Below, piece after piece: positions 1 to 7,834 of a stretch of DNA of 28,293 nt. This DNA is from Bacillota bacterium (GTDB lineage: Bacteria > Bacillota > Clostridia > Lachnospirales > Lachnospiraceae), in NCBI GenBank assembly GCA_023419655.1, contig JAEZXP010000083.1, forward strand, positions 1 to 28,293, given 5' to 3'. The notes under the pieces are model-generated. The model had not been told where the DNA came from. It made no database searches and worked only from the letters and a program-made list of their open reading frames with translations. Numbering within the stretch: position 1 is the first letter of the stretch; each line of letters begins with the position of its first letter. Made by a program: the position numbers and the translations under genes.

Positions 1-1259
1 ATTCGGCTCTGTGGCTGCCTAACCGGTTCTATCACGGCGCAGTCACGGAAGGCCAGAGAAAGTTCATGGGTACGCTTTGGAATACCTATGCCTTCTATGT
101 CCTTTACGCCAATATTGATAAATTTGATGCTACAAAATATGAGCTGGAATATGATAAACTTCCGGTTATGGATAAATGGCTGTTGTCAAGGCTTAATACG
201 CTTATAAAATCTGTAGACGGACATCTGGACAATTATAAGATTACGGAAGGAGCCAGACTGCTGTCTGATTTCGTGGATGAGCTGTCGAACTGGTATGTCA
301 GAAGAAGCAGAGAGCGTTTCTGGGCAAAGGGTATGCCTCAGGATAAGATTAATGCCTATATGACCTTATATACGGCATTGGTTCAGTTTAGTAAGCTGGC
401 GGCACCGTATGTTCCGTTTATGACAGAGGATATCTACCAGAACCTGGTGGTAAATCTGGATAAGAACGCACCGGAAAGCATTCACCTGAGCGCATATCCT
501 GATTATAATGAGGCGTATATGAATAAGGAGCTGGAGGAAAATATGGAAGAGGTACTGGAGATTGTTGTCCTTGGCCGTGCCTGCAGAAATACAGCAAATA
601 TTAAGAACCGCCAGCCAATCGGCAAGATGTATGTCAAGGCAGAAGATAACCTTTCCGAGTTCTTTAAGGATATCATTGCCGACGAGCTTAATGTTAAGGA
701 AGTACTGTTTACGGATGACGTAAGAGACTTTACCTCCTACAGCTTTAAGCCGCAGCTTAAAACGCTTGGACCTAAGTTTGGCAAGCATATCGGTACCATA
801 AGGCAGATTTTATCCGAGCTTAACGGCAATGAAGCGATGGATGAGATTCATGCCACAGGCAAGCTTGCCATATCTCTGGATGGCGCGGAGGTATACCTTG
901 ATAAGGAGGATTTGCTGATAGAGACGGCACAGTCAGAAGGCTATATATCGGATTCTGACCGGGGTATTACTGTAGTTCTGGATACGAAGCTGTCAGAGGA
1001 GCTGATAGAAGAGGGCTATGTCCGTGAAATTATAAGCAAGGTTCAAACCATGCGTAAGGATGCGGACTTTGAGGTGATGGACCATATCAGAGTGTATATT
1101 ATGGGTAATGACAATATTAAAGCCATCGTAGAGCGGAATGCAGAGGAAATCAAAGCCGAGGTACTGGCAGATGCGGTACGATTTGAAAATTCTCAGGGTT
1201 ATGTAAAGGAATGGAACATCAATGGAGAGCAGGTAACCTTTGCGGTAGAGAAGTTATAG
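1..1259 (+). CDS. ileS: isoleucyl-tRNA synthetase, C-terminal part (5' end outside window)
   Basis: IleRS charges tRNA-Ile in the cytoplasm. The reading frame is already open at base 3 and gives about 418 residues before TAG; a full-length enzyme of this type is about 1,030-1,050 aa, so the catalytic Rossmann and editing domains lie upstream. The segment opens on the junction to the anticodon-binding domain, with WLPNRFY and then QRKFMGTLWNTYAFYVLYAN. The tail is of the long 'type 2' IleRS kind (DUF5915-like C-terminal region, ending near FAVEKL). It has no C-terminal zinc-binding cysteine cluster, as expected for that type. The ATG at 66 is internal and is not a start. There is no obvious terminator before the darA promoter at 1295. 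Confidence 0.95.
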   Translation, partial: SALWLPNRFYHGAVTEGQRKFMGTLWNTYAFYVLYANIDKFDATKYELEYDKLPVMDKWLLSRLNTLIKSVDGHLDNYKITEGARLLSDFVDELSNWYVRRSRERFWAKGMPQDKINAYMTLYTALVQFSKLAAPYVPFMTEDIYQNLVVNLDKNAPESIHLSAYPDYNEAYMNKELEENMEEVLEIVVLGRACRNTANIKNRQPIGKMYVKAEDNLSEFFKDIIADELNVKEVLFTDDVRDFTSYSFKPQLKTLGPKFGKHIGTIRQILSELNGNEAMDEIHATGKLAISLDGAEVYLDKEDLLIETAQSEGYISDSDRGITVVLDTKLSEELIEEGYVREIISKVQTMRKDADFEVMDHIRVYIMGNDNIKAIVERNAEEIKAEVLADAVRFENSQGYVKEWNINGEQVTFAVEKL

Positions 1260-1294
1260 GTAACGATATACTTATATCCGTATGCCCATAACCA

Positions 1295-1323
1295 TTTACA
1301 TTTCCTCTGGAATGTACTATACT
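1295..1323 (+). promoter_or_regulatory. promoter of darA
   Basis: A sigma-A type promoter reads TTTACA (1295-1300), a 17-base spacer, then TATACT (1318-1323), about 30 bases before the darA ribosome binding site. Confidence 0.65.
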
Positions 1324-1361
1324 ATGTATATAATAAATTCTGCAGGAAAGGCGGGGGTTCT

Positions 1362-1679
1362 ATGAAGCTTATCTATGTAATTGTACGAAATATTGATAGC
1401 GGAGATGTTACGGGAGCATTAAATAAAAAGGGCTATTATGTAACGAAGCTGGCGTCAACCGGAGGATTCTTACGGGAAGGCAATACAACATTAATGATTG
1501 GAACAGATGAAGAAAAGGTAGATGATGTAATAGAAACCGTAAAGAAGGCTTGCGGGCCCAGAAAACAGATTATATCGAATCCGGTGGGAACCGGTGAATA
1601 TACCTCAATGAATGTTGTCGTAAATGTAGGAGGCGCTACCATATTTGTAACAGAAGTGGACCGCTTTGAAAAGATTTAA
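1362..1679 (+). CDS. darA: cyclic-di-AMP receptor, DarA/PstA (YaaQ, DUF970) family
   Basis: This is a 105-aa P-II-like protein. Members of the family trimerise and bind c-di-AMP between subunits; their downstream targets are not well established. Visible hallmarks are the N-terminal beta strand MKLIYVIVRNID, the segment KLASTGGFLREGNTTLMIG that carries the nucleotide-contacting T and G/F residues in known members, and a C-terminal VGGATIFVTEVDRFEKI. Its length fits the usual ~109 aa. The ATG at 1362 follows a GGCGGGGG-rich ribosome binding site. The gene seems to be monocistronic, with its own promoter at 1295 and a terminator-like hairpin at 1767. Confidence 0.92.
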   Translation: MKLIYVIVRNIDSGDVTGALNKKGYYVTKLASTGGFLREGNTTLMIGTDEEKVDDVIETVKKACGPRKQIISNPVGTGEYTSMNVVVNVGGATIFVTEVDRFEKI

Positions 1680-1766
1680 TAATTGACATATTAAGAAGGA
1701 AAACCGGTAGAAGTTAGGCGGTGTCATAGAGACAAAAAGTGGACTGGGTATAAATCCCTGTGATGG

Positions 1767-1796
1767 GGCGGACAGTTTGGGCTGTTCGCCTTTTTT
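1767..1796 (+). terminator. rho-independent terminator after darA
   Basis: A nine-pair stem (GGCGGACAG with CTGTTCGCC, one G-U pair) has a six-base loop and is followed by six T residues at 1791-1796. It lies about 90 bases downstream of the darA stop. Confidence 0.8.
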
Positions 1797-2008
1797 CAAT
1801 TTTCAAATGTATAAATTCTGTGAACTCTTGATTTTCGCTTTATTTTTTTTTACAAATATGGTATAAATGAAGAAGCGCAGATTGAAAAACAAAAAAATTT
1901 TAATCGGCAAATTTGTGCTTTCGCCCAAATTTACAGTATTTTGGCAGCATGGATGATTAGTGAGGAAGGGGATAGCTCACTTCCGGAAAAAAGAAAGGGA
2001 TTAAGTAT
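1797..2008 (+). promoter_or_regulatory. leader region of the FKBP lipoprotein gene
   Basis: This is gene-free sequence between a terminator and a lipoprotein gene. It holds an extended -10 candidate (TGG-TATAAA, hexamer 1862-1867) with only a poor -35 (TTTATT, 1839-1844). An imperfect 10-bp inverted repeat follows (1909-1918 with 1923-1932, one mismatch, four-base loop). A small GTGAG/CTCAC dyad lies near 1962-1980. The ribosome binding site is AAAGGGA. I recognise no riboswitch. Confidence 0.35.
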
Positions 2009-3160
2009 ATGAAAAAGATTGTTTTACTATTAATATTGAGCCTGAGTATGATGGCTGTACTGGCAGGATGTAAAGGCAAAGAGAACGGCGAAGGTAACAA
2101 TGAAGGCAACGGAGGCGTAGAATCGACACCTACACCTGATGCGGAGAAGGATGGCGATGACGCACCGGATTTATCAGAAAATCCGGTGGTTAAGGAAGCG
2201 TATGATTACAATGATTATATTAAACTGGGACAATATAAGGGCATTGAGGTAAGCATAAAGAAAACAGAGGTTACGGATGAAGACATCGATATTGCCATTC
2301 AGATGGATATGTTTGATAATGATGTCACTCCGATTGATATTACGGACAGGGCTGCAAAGCGTGGAGATACCCTTAATATAGACTTCGTAGGATACCATAA
2401 CGGAGAGGCCTTTGAGGGAGGTTCTTCGAATGAACAGGGATATGACCTGACCCTGGGTTCCAATACATTTATTGAAGGATTTGAAGAGCAGCTTATAGGG
2501 TTGGAGGTTGGAGACGAAGCGGACATAAATGTAGTTTTCCCGGAGAATTATGATAATACTACGCTGGCGGGTGAGCCGGCTGTATTCAAGGTAAAGATTA
2601 ATAGCATAAATTATTTTGAGCTTACAGAGGAATTCATAACCGATACGATGAGTTTTGATACAGAGGAAGAGTACAGGGAAAGCTTGCATCAATATATAGA
2701 GGAGAACAATTCTTACAGAATTGCAAGGCAGAAGGAAAGCGATGTATATAATGCGGTTATAAAGGGTTCTGAGATTACATTGCACGAGAATTTGATAGAT
2801 TATTATGTATCGGATTTAAAGACTTTCTATGAAAGCCTCGCAGCAGGATATGGCATGAGTCTGGAGGATTTTGTTGTTATGTCAGAAGTTTCGATGGAAG
2901 AATTTGATGCAGACTTGAAGGATTATGCAAAGAACATGGCAACAAGGGAGCTGATGGTGACGGCTATCAGCGCTGCTGAAAATATTGAAGTCACAGAGGA
3001 CGAGTTCCAGGCAGAATTAGCCAAATATGTAGAGGAATACGGCTATGAGTCCAAAGAAGCATTTTTAGAGAATGCAGATGAGAATATAATAAAAGAGGAC
3101 TTGTTATTCAAGAAAGTAATTAGCTTTCTTGTTGATGAAGCCGTTGAAAAGTACGTATAA
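2009..3160 (+). CDS. trigger-factor-like FKBP peptidyl-prolyl isomerase lipoprotein
   Basis: This 383-aa exported lipoprotein is predicted to assist folding of secreted proteins outside the membrane. Residues 1-20 are a lipoprotein signal peptide with lipobox LAGC and lipidated Cys21. A Gly/Glu/Asn-rich linker follows to about residue 60. Residues about 118-200 are an FKBP domain of the trigger-factor type (GDTLNIDFVGYHNGEAFEGG, then FIEGFEEQLIGLEVGDEADI). Residues about 205-380 resemble the helical C-terminal chaperone arms of trigger factor. The ribosome-binding N-terminal domain of Tig is absent, so this is not cytosolic trigger factor; its role would resemble PrsA by analogy only. The start is ATG after AAAGGGATTAAGTAT. 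Confidence 0.87.
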   Translation: MKKIVLLLILSLSMMAVLAGCKGKENGEGNNEGNGGVESTPTPDAEKDGDDAPDLSENPVVKEAYDYNDYIKLGQYKGIEVSIKKTEVTDEDIDIAIQMDMFDNDVTPIDITDRAAKRGDTLNIDFVGYHNGEAFEGGSSNEQGYDLTLGSNTFIEGFEEQLIGLEVGDEADINVVFPENYDNTTLAGEPAVFKVKINSINYFELTEEFITDTMSFDTEEEYRESLHQYIEENNSYRIARQKESDVYNAVIKGSEITLHENLIDYYVSDLKTFYESLAAGYGMSLEDFVVMSEVSMEEFDADLKDYAKNMATRELMVTAISAAENIEVTEDEFQAELAKYVEEYGYESKEAFLENADENIIKEDLLFKKVISFLVDEAVEKYV

Positions 3161-3201
3161 CAGCTGGGGCAACGATGTATAATATGTGGTAGATTCAGTG
3201 A

Positions 3202-3230
3202 TTGACAAGAAAATCCTATCGTGTTATACT
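3202..3230 (+). promoter_or_regulatory. promoter of the DEAD-box helicase gene
   Basis: TTGACA (3202-3207), a 17-base spacer and TATACT (3225-3230) form a near-consensus promoter. Transcription should start near 3237, leaving a leader of about 95 bases. Confidence 0.8.
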
Positions 3231-3267
3231 ACGCAAGGTATGGTTATAAAAAAAGGATATGGGTTAT

Positions 3268-3299
3268 TAAGCTCTTGGTCCAATCAGACTGGGAGCTTA
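3268..3299 (+). promoter_or_regulatory. leader hairpin before the helicase gene
   Basis: TAAGCTC (3268-3274) pairs with GAGCTTA (3293-3299). The stem extends inward through G-U pairs to about 13 pairs with a six-base loop. The U-rich run after it (TTTATTTAATT) makes it a possible attenuator, though a poor terminator. It lies between the promoter and the start codon. Confidence 0.5.
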
Positions 3300-3331
3300 T
3301 TTATTTAATTGAATTATGAAAGGAAAAATGA

Positions 3332-4924
3332 ATGGAAATTACCAAATTTGAAGATATGAATTTAGACCCGGATATACTCAGGGCGGTAGAAGAGATGGGC
3401 TTTGAGGAGATGTCACCTATACAGGTACAGGCTATTCCCGCAATGCTGGGCGGAAGAGATATAATCGGGCAGGCACAGACAGGAACCGGTAAAACGGCGG
3501 CCTTTGGAATACCTCTCCTACAGCAGATTGACCCGGAGGACAGGTCCCTTCAGGCACTGGTGCTATGTCCGACCAGAGAGCTGGCAATACAGGTAGCGGA
3601 TGAACTGCGTAAGCTGGCTAAGTTTATGCATAGCATAAAGATATTACCGATATACGGTGGACAGGAGATTTCAAAACAGATAAGGTCCCTTAAAGGCCAT
3701 GTGCAGATAATTATCGGTACTCCCGGCCGTACAATGGACCATATGAGAAGAAAAACGATACGGCTTGATAATATTAAGATGGTCGTGCTGGATGAAGCGG
3801 ATGAAATGCTGAATATGGGATTTCGGGAGGATATAGAGACAATCCTGAAGGATATGCCAGAAAAGAAGCAAATTGCCCTTTTTTCAGCAACCATGCCGGC
3901 ACCGATACTGGAGATTGCCCGTACTTATCAGGAGGATGCCAAGCTAATTAAGGTTGTAAGAAAAGAGCTTACTGTTCCTAAGATTGAGCAGTATTATTAT
4001 GAAGTCAGCCCCAAGATGAAGGAAGAGGTTCTCTCCAGGCTTATCGATATATATAATCCCAAGCTTTCTCTGGTTTTTTGTAATACGAAGAAGATGGTGG
4101 ATGAGCTTACAGCTAATCTTCAGGGCAGAGGATATTTTGCAGAAGGGCTTCACGGCGACATGAAGCAGCAGCAAAGAGATAGGGTAATGGCAAGCTTTCG
4201 TAACGGCAGAACAGATATCCTTGTGGCAACGGATGTAGCGGCAAGAGGTATCGATGTGGATGATGTAGAGGCTGTATTTAATTATGACGTTCCCCAGGAT
4301 GATGAGTATTATGTCCACAGGGTCGGCAGAACCGGACGTGCCGGCAGAGAAGGAATGGCATTTACCTTAGTAGTCGGCAGAGAGGTATATAAACTGAGAG
4401 ATATCCAGCGGTATTGCAAAACGAAGATTAAGCTTCAGCCGATTCCGTCTGTGTATGATGTGACGGAGGTAAAGGCGGATAAGATATTGGATAAAATGTA
4501 TACTATCATGGAGGATGAAGAGCTGTCCAAAATGATTGATTTGATTGAGGAGCGGATAAATGAGGACGGAAAGCATACCTCCCTTGATTTGGCAGCAGCA
4601 TTTTTAAAATATCTTATGGGTGACGACCGGTGTGAAGCGGAGCAAAAAGGAGGCGGCGATTTTGATGATACCGGAGCCGAAGCAGGAATGGTTCGCTTAT
4701 TTATCAATCTTGGCAAGAAGCAGAAGATAAAGCCGGGAGATATACTTGGAGCTATCGCAGGTGAAACAGGAATTCCGGGAAAATTAATCGGAACAATCGA
4801 TATGTATGATAAGTATACATTTGTGGAGGTTCCCAGAGAATACGCATCGGATGTTATTCAGACGATGAAAACGACAAAGATAAAAGGAAAAAGCCTTAAT
4901 ATAGAGCCGGCTAACCGCAAATAA
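3332..4924 (+). CDS. deaD: DEAD-box ATP-dependent RNA helicase with DbpA-type RNA-binding domain
   Basis: This 530-aa cytoplasmic RNA helicase is of the DeaD/CshA/DbpA group, used in ribosome assembly and RNA turnover, often at low temperature. The motifs appear in order: Q motif (F6, then SPIQVQAIP to ~36), Walker A AQTGTGKT (48-55), PTREL (80-84), GTPGR (129-133), DEAD (154-157) and SAT (185-187). The second RecA lobe has ARGIDV and HRVGRTGRAGREG. A linker region follows, and the last ~80 residues (from about 450) form a DbpA-like RNA-recognition fold that ends in KSLNIEPANRK. The ATG at 3332 follows AAAGGAAAA. The gene is alone in its transcription unit. The deaD name is by family; cshA is an equally reasonable label. 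Confidence 0.93.
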   Translation: MEITKFEDMNLDPDILRAVEEMGFEEMSPIQVQAIPAMLGGRDIIGQAQTGTGKTAAFGIPLLQQIDPEDRSLQALVLCPTRELAIQVADELRKLAKFMHSIKILPIYGGQEISKQIRSLKGHVQIIIGTPGRTMDHMRRKTIRLDNIKMVVLDEADEMLNMGFREDIETILKDMPEKKQIALFSATMPAPILEIARTYQEDAKLIKVVRKELTVPKIEQYYYEVSPKMKEEVLSRLIDIYNPKLSLVFCNTKKMVDELTANLQGRGYFAEGLHGDMKQQQRDRVMASFRNGRTDILVATDVAARGIDVDDVEAVFNYDVPQDDEYYVHRVGRTGRAGREGMAFTLVVGREVYKLRDIQRYCKTKIKLQPIPSVYDVTEVKADKILDKMYTIMEDEELSKMIDLIEERINEDGKHTSLDLAAAFLKYLMGDDRCEAEQKGGGDFDDTGAEAGMVRLFINLGKKQKIKPGDILGAIAGETGIPGKLIGTIDMYDKYTFVEVPREYASDVIQTMKTTKIKGKSLNIEPANRK

Positions 4925-4932
4925 TAATATAC

Positions 4933-4961
4933 TTGACGAATAAGAAGATTCTATTTATAAT
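4933..4961 (+). promoter_or_regulatory. promoter of perR
   Basis: TTGACG (4933-4938), a 17-base spacer and a consensus TATAAT (4956-4961) lie about 75 bases before the start codon. Confidence 0.8.
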
Positions 4962-4980
4962 AATAATTACTATTATTTGA
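4956..4980 (+). promoter_or_regulatory. Fur/PerR-box-like operator
   Basis: AATAATA (4959-4965) is inverted as TATTATT (4971-4977) with five bases between. Read as hexamers (TATAAT-AATAAT-tac-TATTAT), it resembles a Fur box. It overlaps the -10 box of the perR promoter, which suggests autorepression. The sequence is very AT-rich, so a chance match is possible. Confidence 0.5.
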
Positions 4981-5035
4981 TAAAATTTATTTATTAGACG
5001 CATATAGTTAGTAAATATTTTAGGAGTTGATTATT

Positions 5036-5416
5036 ATGGCTGCTATCAAATACAGCAGGCAACGAGAGGCAATAAAGGAGTACCTGGCCAATACAAAAGA
5101 ACATCCGACGGCAGATACCATATATATGAACATTCGAGCGATTTACCCGAATATCAGCCTGGGAACGGTATACAGGAATCTAAACCTCCTGGTTGAGAGA
5201 GGCGAGATTATAAAGATTAATGGTATTGATGGCAGTGACCGTTATGATGGGAATATTCATGACCATTATCATTTTATTTGCAAGAAATGCCAGAGAGTAT
5301 TGGATATTGATATGGACGCTGTCGACTCCATCAATGAGCAGGCCGGTAAGAACTTCCCCGGAAAAATAGAAGGGCATATCGCTTATTTTTATGGGGTTTG
5401 CAACGAATGTGAATAG
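5036..5416 (+). CDS. perR: PerR-type peroxide/metal-responsive Fur family repressor
   Basis: This 126-aa DNA-binding repressor probably senses peroxide through metal-catalysed histidine oxidation. The N-terminal winged helix contains YSRQREAIKEYL and SLGTVYRNLNLLVERGEI. Likely regulatory metal ligands are His23, Asp71, the HDHYH cluster (His75/77/79) and an acidic residue of DIDMDA. The structural zinc site is the two CxxC pairs Cys82/Cys85 and Cys122/Cys125. The segment DRYDGN-x-HDHYHFIC is closer to PerR than to Fur. I start at ATG 5036, nine bases after AGGAG; an upstream TTG at 5027 lies against the ribosome binding site and is unlikely. In strict anaerobes PerR usually controls rubrerythrin and related oxidative defence genes. 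Confidence 0.88.
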   Translation: MAAIKYSRQREAIKEYLANTKEHPTADTIYMNIRAIYPNISLGTVYRNLNLLVERGEIIKINGIDGSDRYDGNIHDHYHFICKKCQRVLDIDMDAVDSINEQAGKNFPGKIEGHIAYFYGVCNECE

Positions 5417-5429
5417 AAGATATTATATA

Positions 5430-5473
5430 AAATGGTCCCGGGCACAGATGTATCTGTATACCTGGGACCATTT
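5430..5473. terminator. convergent terminator between perR and the unknown leftward gene
   Basis: A 13-pair stem (5430-5442 with 5461-5473, one G-U) encloses a second perfect hairpin, ACAGAT-GT-ATCTGT (5444-5457). A T-rich run follows on the minus strand (TTTTATATAAT). On the plus strand a short palindrome, AACGGCGCCGTT (5476-5487), and a T run come next. It can serve both converging genes. Confidence 0.7.
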
Positions 5474-5489
5474 GCAACGGCGCCGTTTT

Positions 5490-5921
5490 TTATTTGACTC
5501 TTGTTATATGTACGCAATATACATAGACGTTCTGAATTTTCTTTGCCTCCACACCGTCGACATGGATTACGGGCTGTGTTTCGGATGGTGTAATGTAGAT
5601 TTTGAATATTATACCATCCTGATTAACTCTCATATTGCGGATTTGCTTGTATTGATAATCTTTGTTCGGGACACCGATATAATTAAAAATGATATTATAG
5701 GTATCCGGGTGATTGAAGCATAATAAGATTTCGTCCTGCTTATACATTCCGATGATTTCTCTGGCCTCTTCAAAGGTCATATTCGTACACTTGAATTCTC
5801 CTTCGTTAAAGAGGGTATTCATGTTGCTATTATCAAGAAGTAACAAGGGGTGTTCAAAGGCTTTTGCCATATTCGTCAGCTCCTTCCCGCTCAGCCGCAG
5901 CCGCGGCTTTTTATATACCAT
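5490..5921 (-). CDS. hypothetical protein, possible STIV B116-like (DUF1874-like) fold
   Basis: This is a small soluble protein of 143 aa whose function I do not recognise. It shows LLLLDNSNMNTLF, then MTFEEAREIIG, CFNHPDTYNIIFNYIGVP, QIRNMRVNQDGIIFKIYITP and a C-terminal HITRVK. The spacing (a strand with N/L residues, an acidic helix, an H-x-x-T helix followed by a 'GVP' turn and two strands) loosely recalls the viral/bacterial B116 family, but only by eye. There are two possible starts. ATG 5921 has TAGGAAC eight bases upstream. ATG 5870 (126 aa, starting MAKAF) has a better AAGGAG nine bases upstream, and the 17 codons between are unusually GC-rich. A strong promoter lies at 5966-5994. 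Confidence 0.6.
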   Translation of the reverse strand: MVYKKPRLRLSGKELTNMAKAFEHPLLLLDNSNMNTLFNEGEFKCTNMTFEEAREIIGMYKQDEILLCFNHPDTYNIIFNYIGVPNKDYQYKQIRNMRVNQDGIIFKIYITPSETQPVIHVDGVEAKKIQNVYVYCVHITRVK

Positions 5922-5965
5922 ACGCTTGTTCCTATACTACAATATATGGCAGTGTTTACAATTCA

Positions 5966-5994
5966 AGTATAAAAAGAAACCGATAAAATGTCAA
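5966..5994 (-). promoter_or_regulatory. promoter of the small leftward gene
   Basis: On the minus strand TTGACA (5994-5989), a 17-base spacer and TATACT (5971-5966) form a near-perfect promoter. The expected start of transcription is near 5959, which supports transcription of the gene ending at 5490. Confidence 0.8.
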
Positions 5995-6007
5995 TAGAAC
6001 GGTAATA

Positions 6008-6057
6008 GAAAACGCCCTCAAAGCGTTATGTTTTAAGCATACAGCTTGGAGGGGCGT
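6008..6057 (-). terminator. terminator of the hydrogenase operon
   Basis: On the minus strand ACGCCCCTC (from 6057) pairs with GAGGGCGT (to 6012), with one bulged C, and CAAGC/GCTTTG pairing extends the stem. It is followed by GTTTTC. It lies just after the hydA stop. Confidence 0.75.
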
Positions 6058-6072
6058 CTTGCAGTTTAATTA

Positions 6073-7821
6073 TTAAAAGGAATTGATGGTTCTCTTGACG
6101 TAGGTGGTATGAAGGATATCGTGTGCTTTATGACTTCCCGGTTCTCCTAAGAACTCTTCATACAGCATCTTAATGGAAGGGTTCTCATGGGACTTTCGGA
6201 TAGGCATAGCTTCATCCAAATCATAGAGAGCCTTTGCACGCATCGCTTTAATATCGACATAGTTTCTTACGTTTGCCGGCTGCTGAGGCTGACCGCCGCC
6301 ATTGACACAACCGCCGGGACATCCCATTACTTCAATAAGGTGATAATTTGCCTCACCGGACCGGACTTCATCCAGCAGTATTCTTGCATTATTAAGTCCT
6401 GAAGCAACGGCTACGTTGATGTCCATACCGGCAACATGATAGGTAGCCTTTTTAATTCCCTTCGTGCCTCTTACGTCTGTGAATTCAGGATTAGGCAGCT
6501 CTTCATTTGTCAGGGTTTCAACGGCTGTTCTTAATGCCGCTTCCATAACGCCTCCGGTTGCACCGAATATAACGCCTGCACCTGTAGAGCGTCCCAAGGG
6601 ATCGTCAAATTCTTCATCAGGAAGAGCCAGGAAGTTCAGGCCTACCCGTTCAATCATTCTTGCCAGCTCCCTTGTGGTAATTGAGATATCCACATCGGGC
6701 ACACTTGCGGCATTTTGATTATCACGGCCTATCTCAAACTTTTTAGCCGTACAAGGCATAACGCTTACCATAACGATATTTTCAGGGTCAAGGCCCATCT
6801 TCTGAGCATAATAAGTCTTGGTAATTGCACCAAACATCTGCTGCGGTGATTTACAGCTGGACAGATTATCCAGCATATCCGGATAATAGTACTCACAGTA
6901 TTTAACCCATCCCGGTGAACAGGAGGTTATAAGAGGCAGTGTGCCTCCGTTTTGAACACGGTCGATGAATTCGTTTGCTTCCTCCATAATCGTAAGGTCA
7001 GCGGCAAAATCCGTATCAAAAACCTTGTCAAAGCCTAATCTGCGAAGTGCGGCAACCATCTTGCCCTGAACATTGGTGCCGATGGGAAGCCCGAAGGCTT
7101 CACCCAGGGCCGCACGGGTAGCCGGTGCAGTCTGTACGATAACATATTTATCAGGGTTGTGGATGGCAGCAAATACATCCTTGGTATGGTCCTTCTCATA
7201 GAGAGCACCTGTCGGACATACGGCGATACATTGGCCGCAGGATACACAACTGGTCTCACCAAGACCCATATCAAAAGCACAGGAGATATTGGTTTTAAAG
7301 CCCCTTTCGTTTGCACCGATAACGCCGATGCCCTGCACATGCTCACATACAGCGGAGCAGCGGCGGCAAAGGATACATTTGTTGTTATCTCTAACCATAT
7401 GGGCGGAGGAATCATCTAATTCATAATTATTACGTTCACCCTCATATACGGTTTCATTTTCTACATGAAGGTCATAGCAAAGCTTTTGAAGCTCACAGTC
7501 ACCGCTTCTTATACAAGACAGACATTTTCTGTCGTGGTCAGAAAGTATCAGCTCCAGTGTCTGTCTGCGGGAATCGAGTACCTTTGGTGAATCTGTCCGA
7601 ATCTCCATCCCTTCGCTGACAGGGTACATGCAGGAAGCGACAAGGCTTCTTGCTCCCTTTACCTCTACAACACAGATACGGCAGGCACCAATTTCGTTGA
7701 TTTCTTTCAGGAAGCAGAGGGTTGGAATCTCGATGTGCGCCAGCCTGGCTGCTTCTAATATCGTGGAACCCCTAGGAACATCCAAGGGTATACCATTTAT
7801 TTTAACATTTACAGTCTCCAT
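6073..7821 (-). CDS. hydA: [FeFe]-hydrogenase catalytic subunit of the trimeric bifurcating enzyme, HydA
   Basis: This 582-aa subunit makes or consumes H2 with electrons from NADH plus reduced ferredoxin, in a cytoplasmic HydABC complex. Domains: a [2Fe-2S] plant-type ferredoxin (Cys36, 47, 50, 64); a His-Cys3 [4Fe-4S] site (His96, Cys100, 103, 109); two [4Fe-4S] clusters (Cys149/152/155/159 and 192/195/198/202); an H-cluster domain with L1 TSCSPGW (299-305), L2 VMPCTAKKFE (Cys357) and L3 EVMGCPGGCVNGGGQP (Cys501, 505); and a small-subunit-like tail with RKSHENP. L1 has Ser302 where the common TSCCPGW has a second Cys. The ATG at 7821 follows GGAGG; the open frame upstream of it is overlap with hydB. 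It is last in the five-gene operon, 13 bases after hydB. Confidence 0.95.
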   Translation of the reverse strand: METVNVKINGIPLDVPRGSTILEAARLAHIEIPTLCFLKEINEIGACRICVVEVKGARSLVASCMYPVSEGMEIRTDSPKVLDSRRQTLELILSDHDRKCLSCIRSGDCELQKLCYDLHVENETVYEGERNNYELDDSSAHMVRDNNKCILCRRCSAVCEHVQGIGVIGANERGFKTNISCAFDMGLGETSCVSCGQCIAVCPTGALYEKDHTKDVFAAIHNPDKYVIVQTAPATRAALGEAFGLPIGTNVQGKMVAALRRLGFDKVFDTDFAADLTIMEEANEFIDRVQNGGTLPLITSCSPGWVKYCEYYYPDMLDNLSSCKSPQQMFGAITKTYYAQKMGLDPENIVMVSVMPCTAKKFEIGRDNQNAASVPDVDISITTRELARMIERVGLNFLALPDEEFDDPLGRSTGAGVIFGATGGVMEAALRTAVETLTNEELPNPEFTDVRGTKGIKKATYHVAGMDINVAVASGLNNARILLDEVRSGEANYHLIEVMGCPGGCVNGGGQPQQPANVRNYVDIKAMRAKALYDLDEAMPIRKSHENPSIKMLYEEFLGEPGSHKAHDILHTTYVKRTINSF

Positions 7822-7834
7822 ACTAACCTCCATT

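Noticed and set aside
2174..2785. A 203-codon leftward open frame inside the FKBP lipoprotein gene
   Set aside because: It is antisense to a clear gene, rich in Ile/Tyr/Leu, and has no ribosome binding site or family resemblance.
5391..5997. Rightward open frames opposite the small unknown gene
   Set aside because: They lie antisense to the gene, cross its promoter and terminator, and resemble nothing known.
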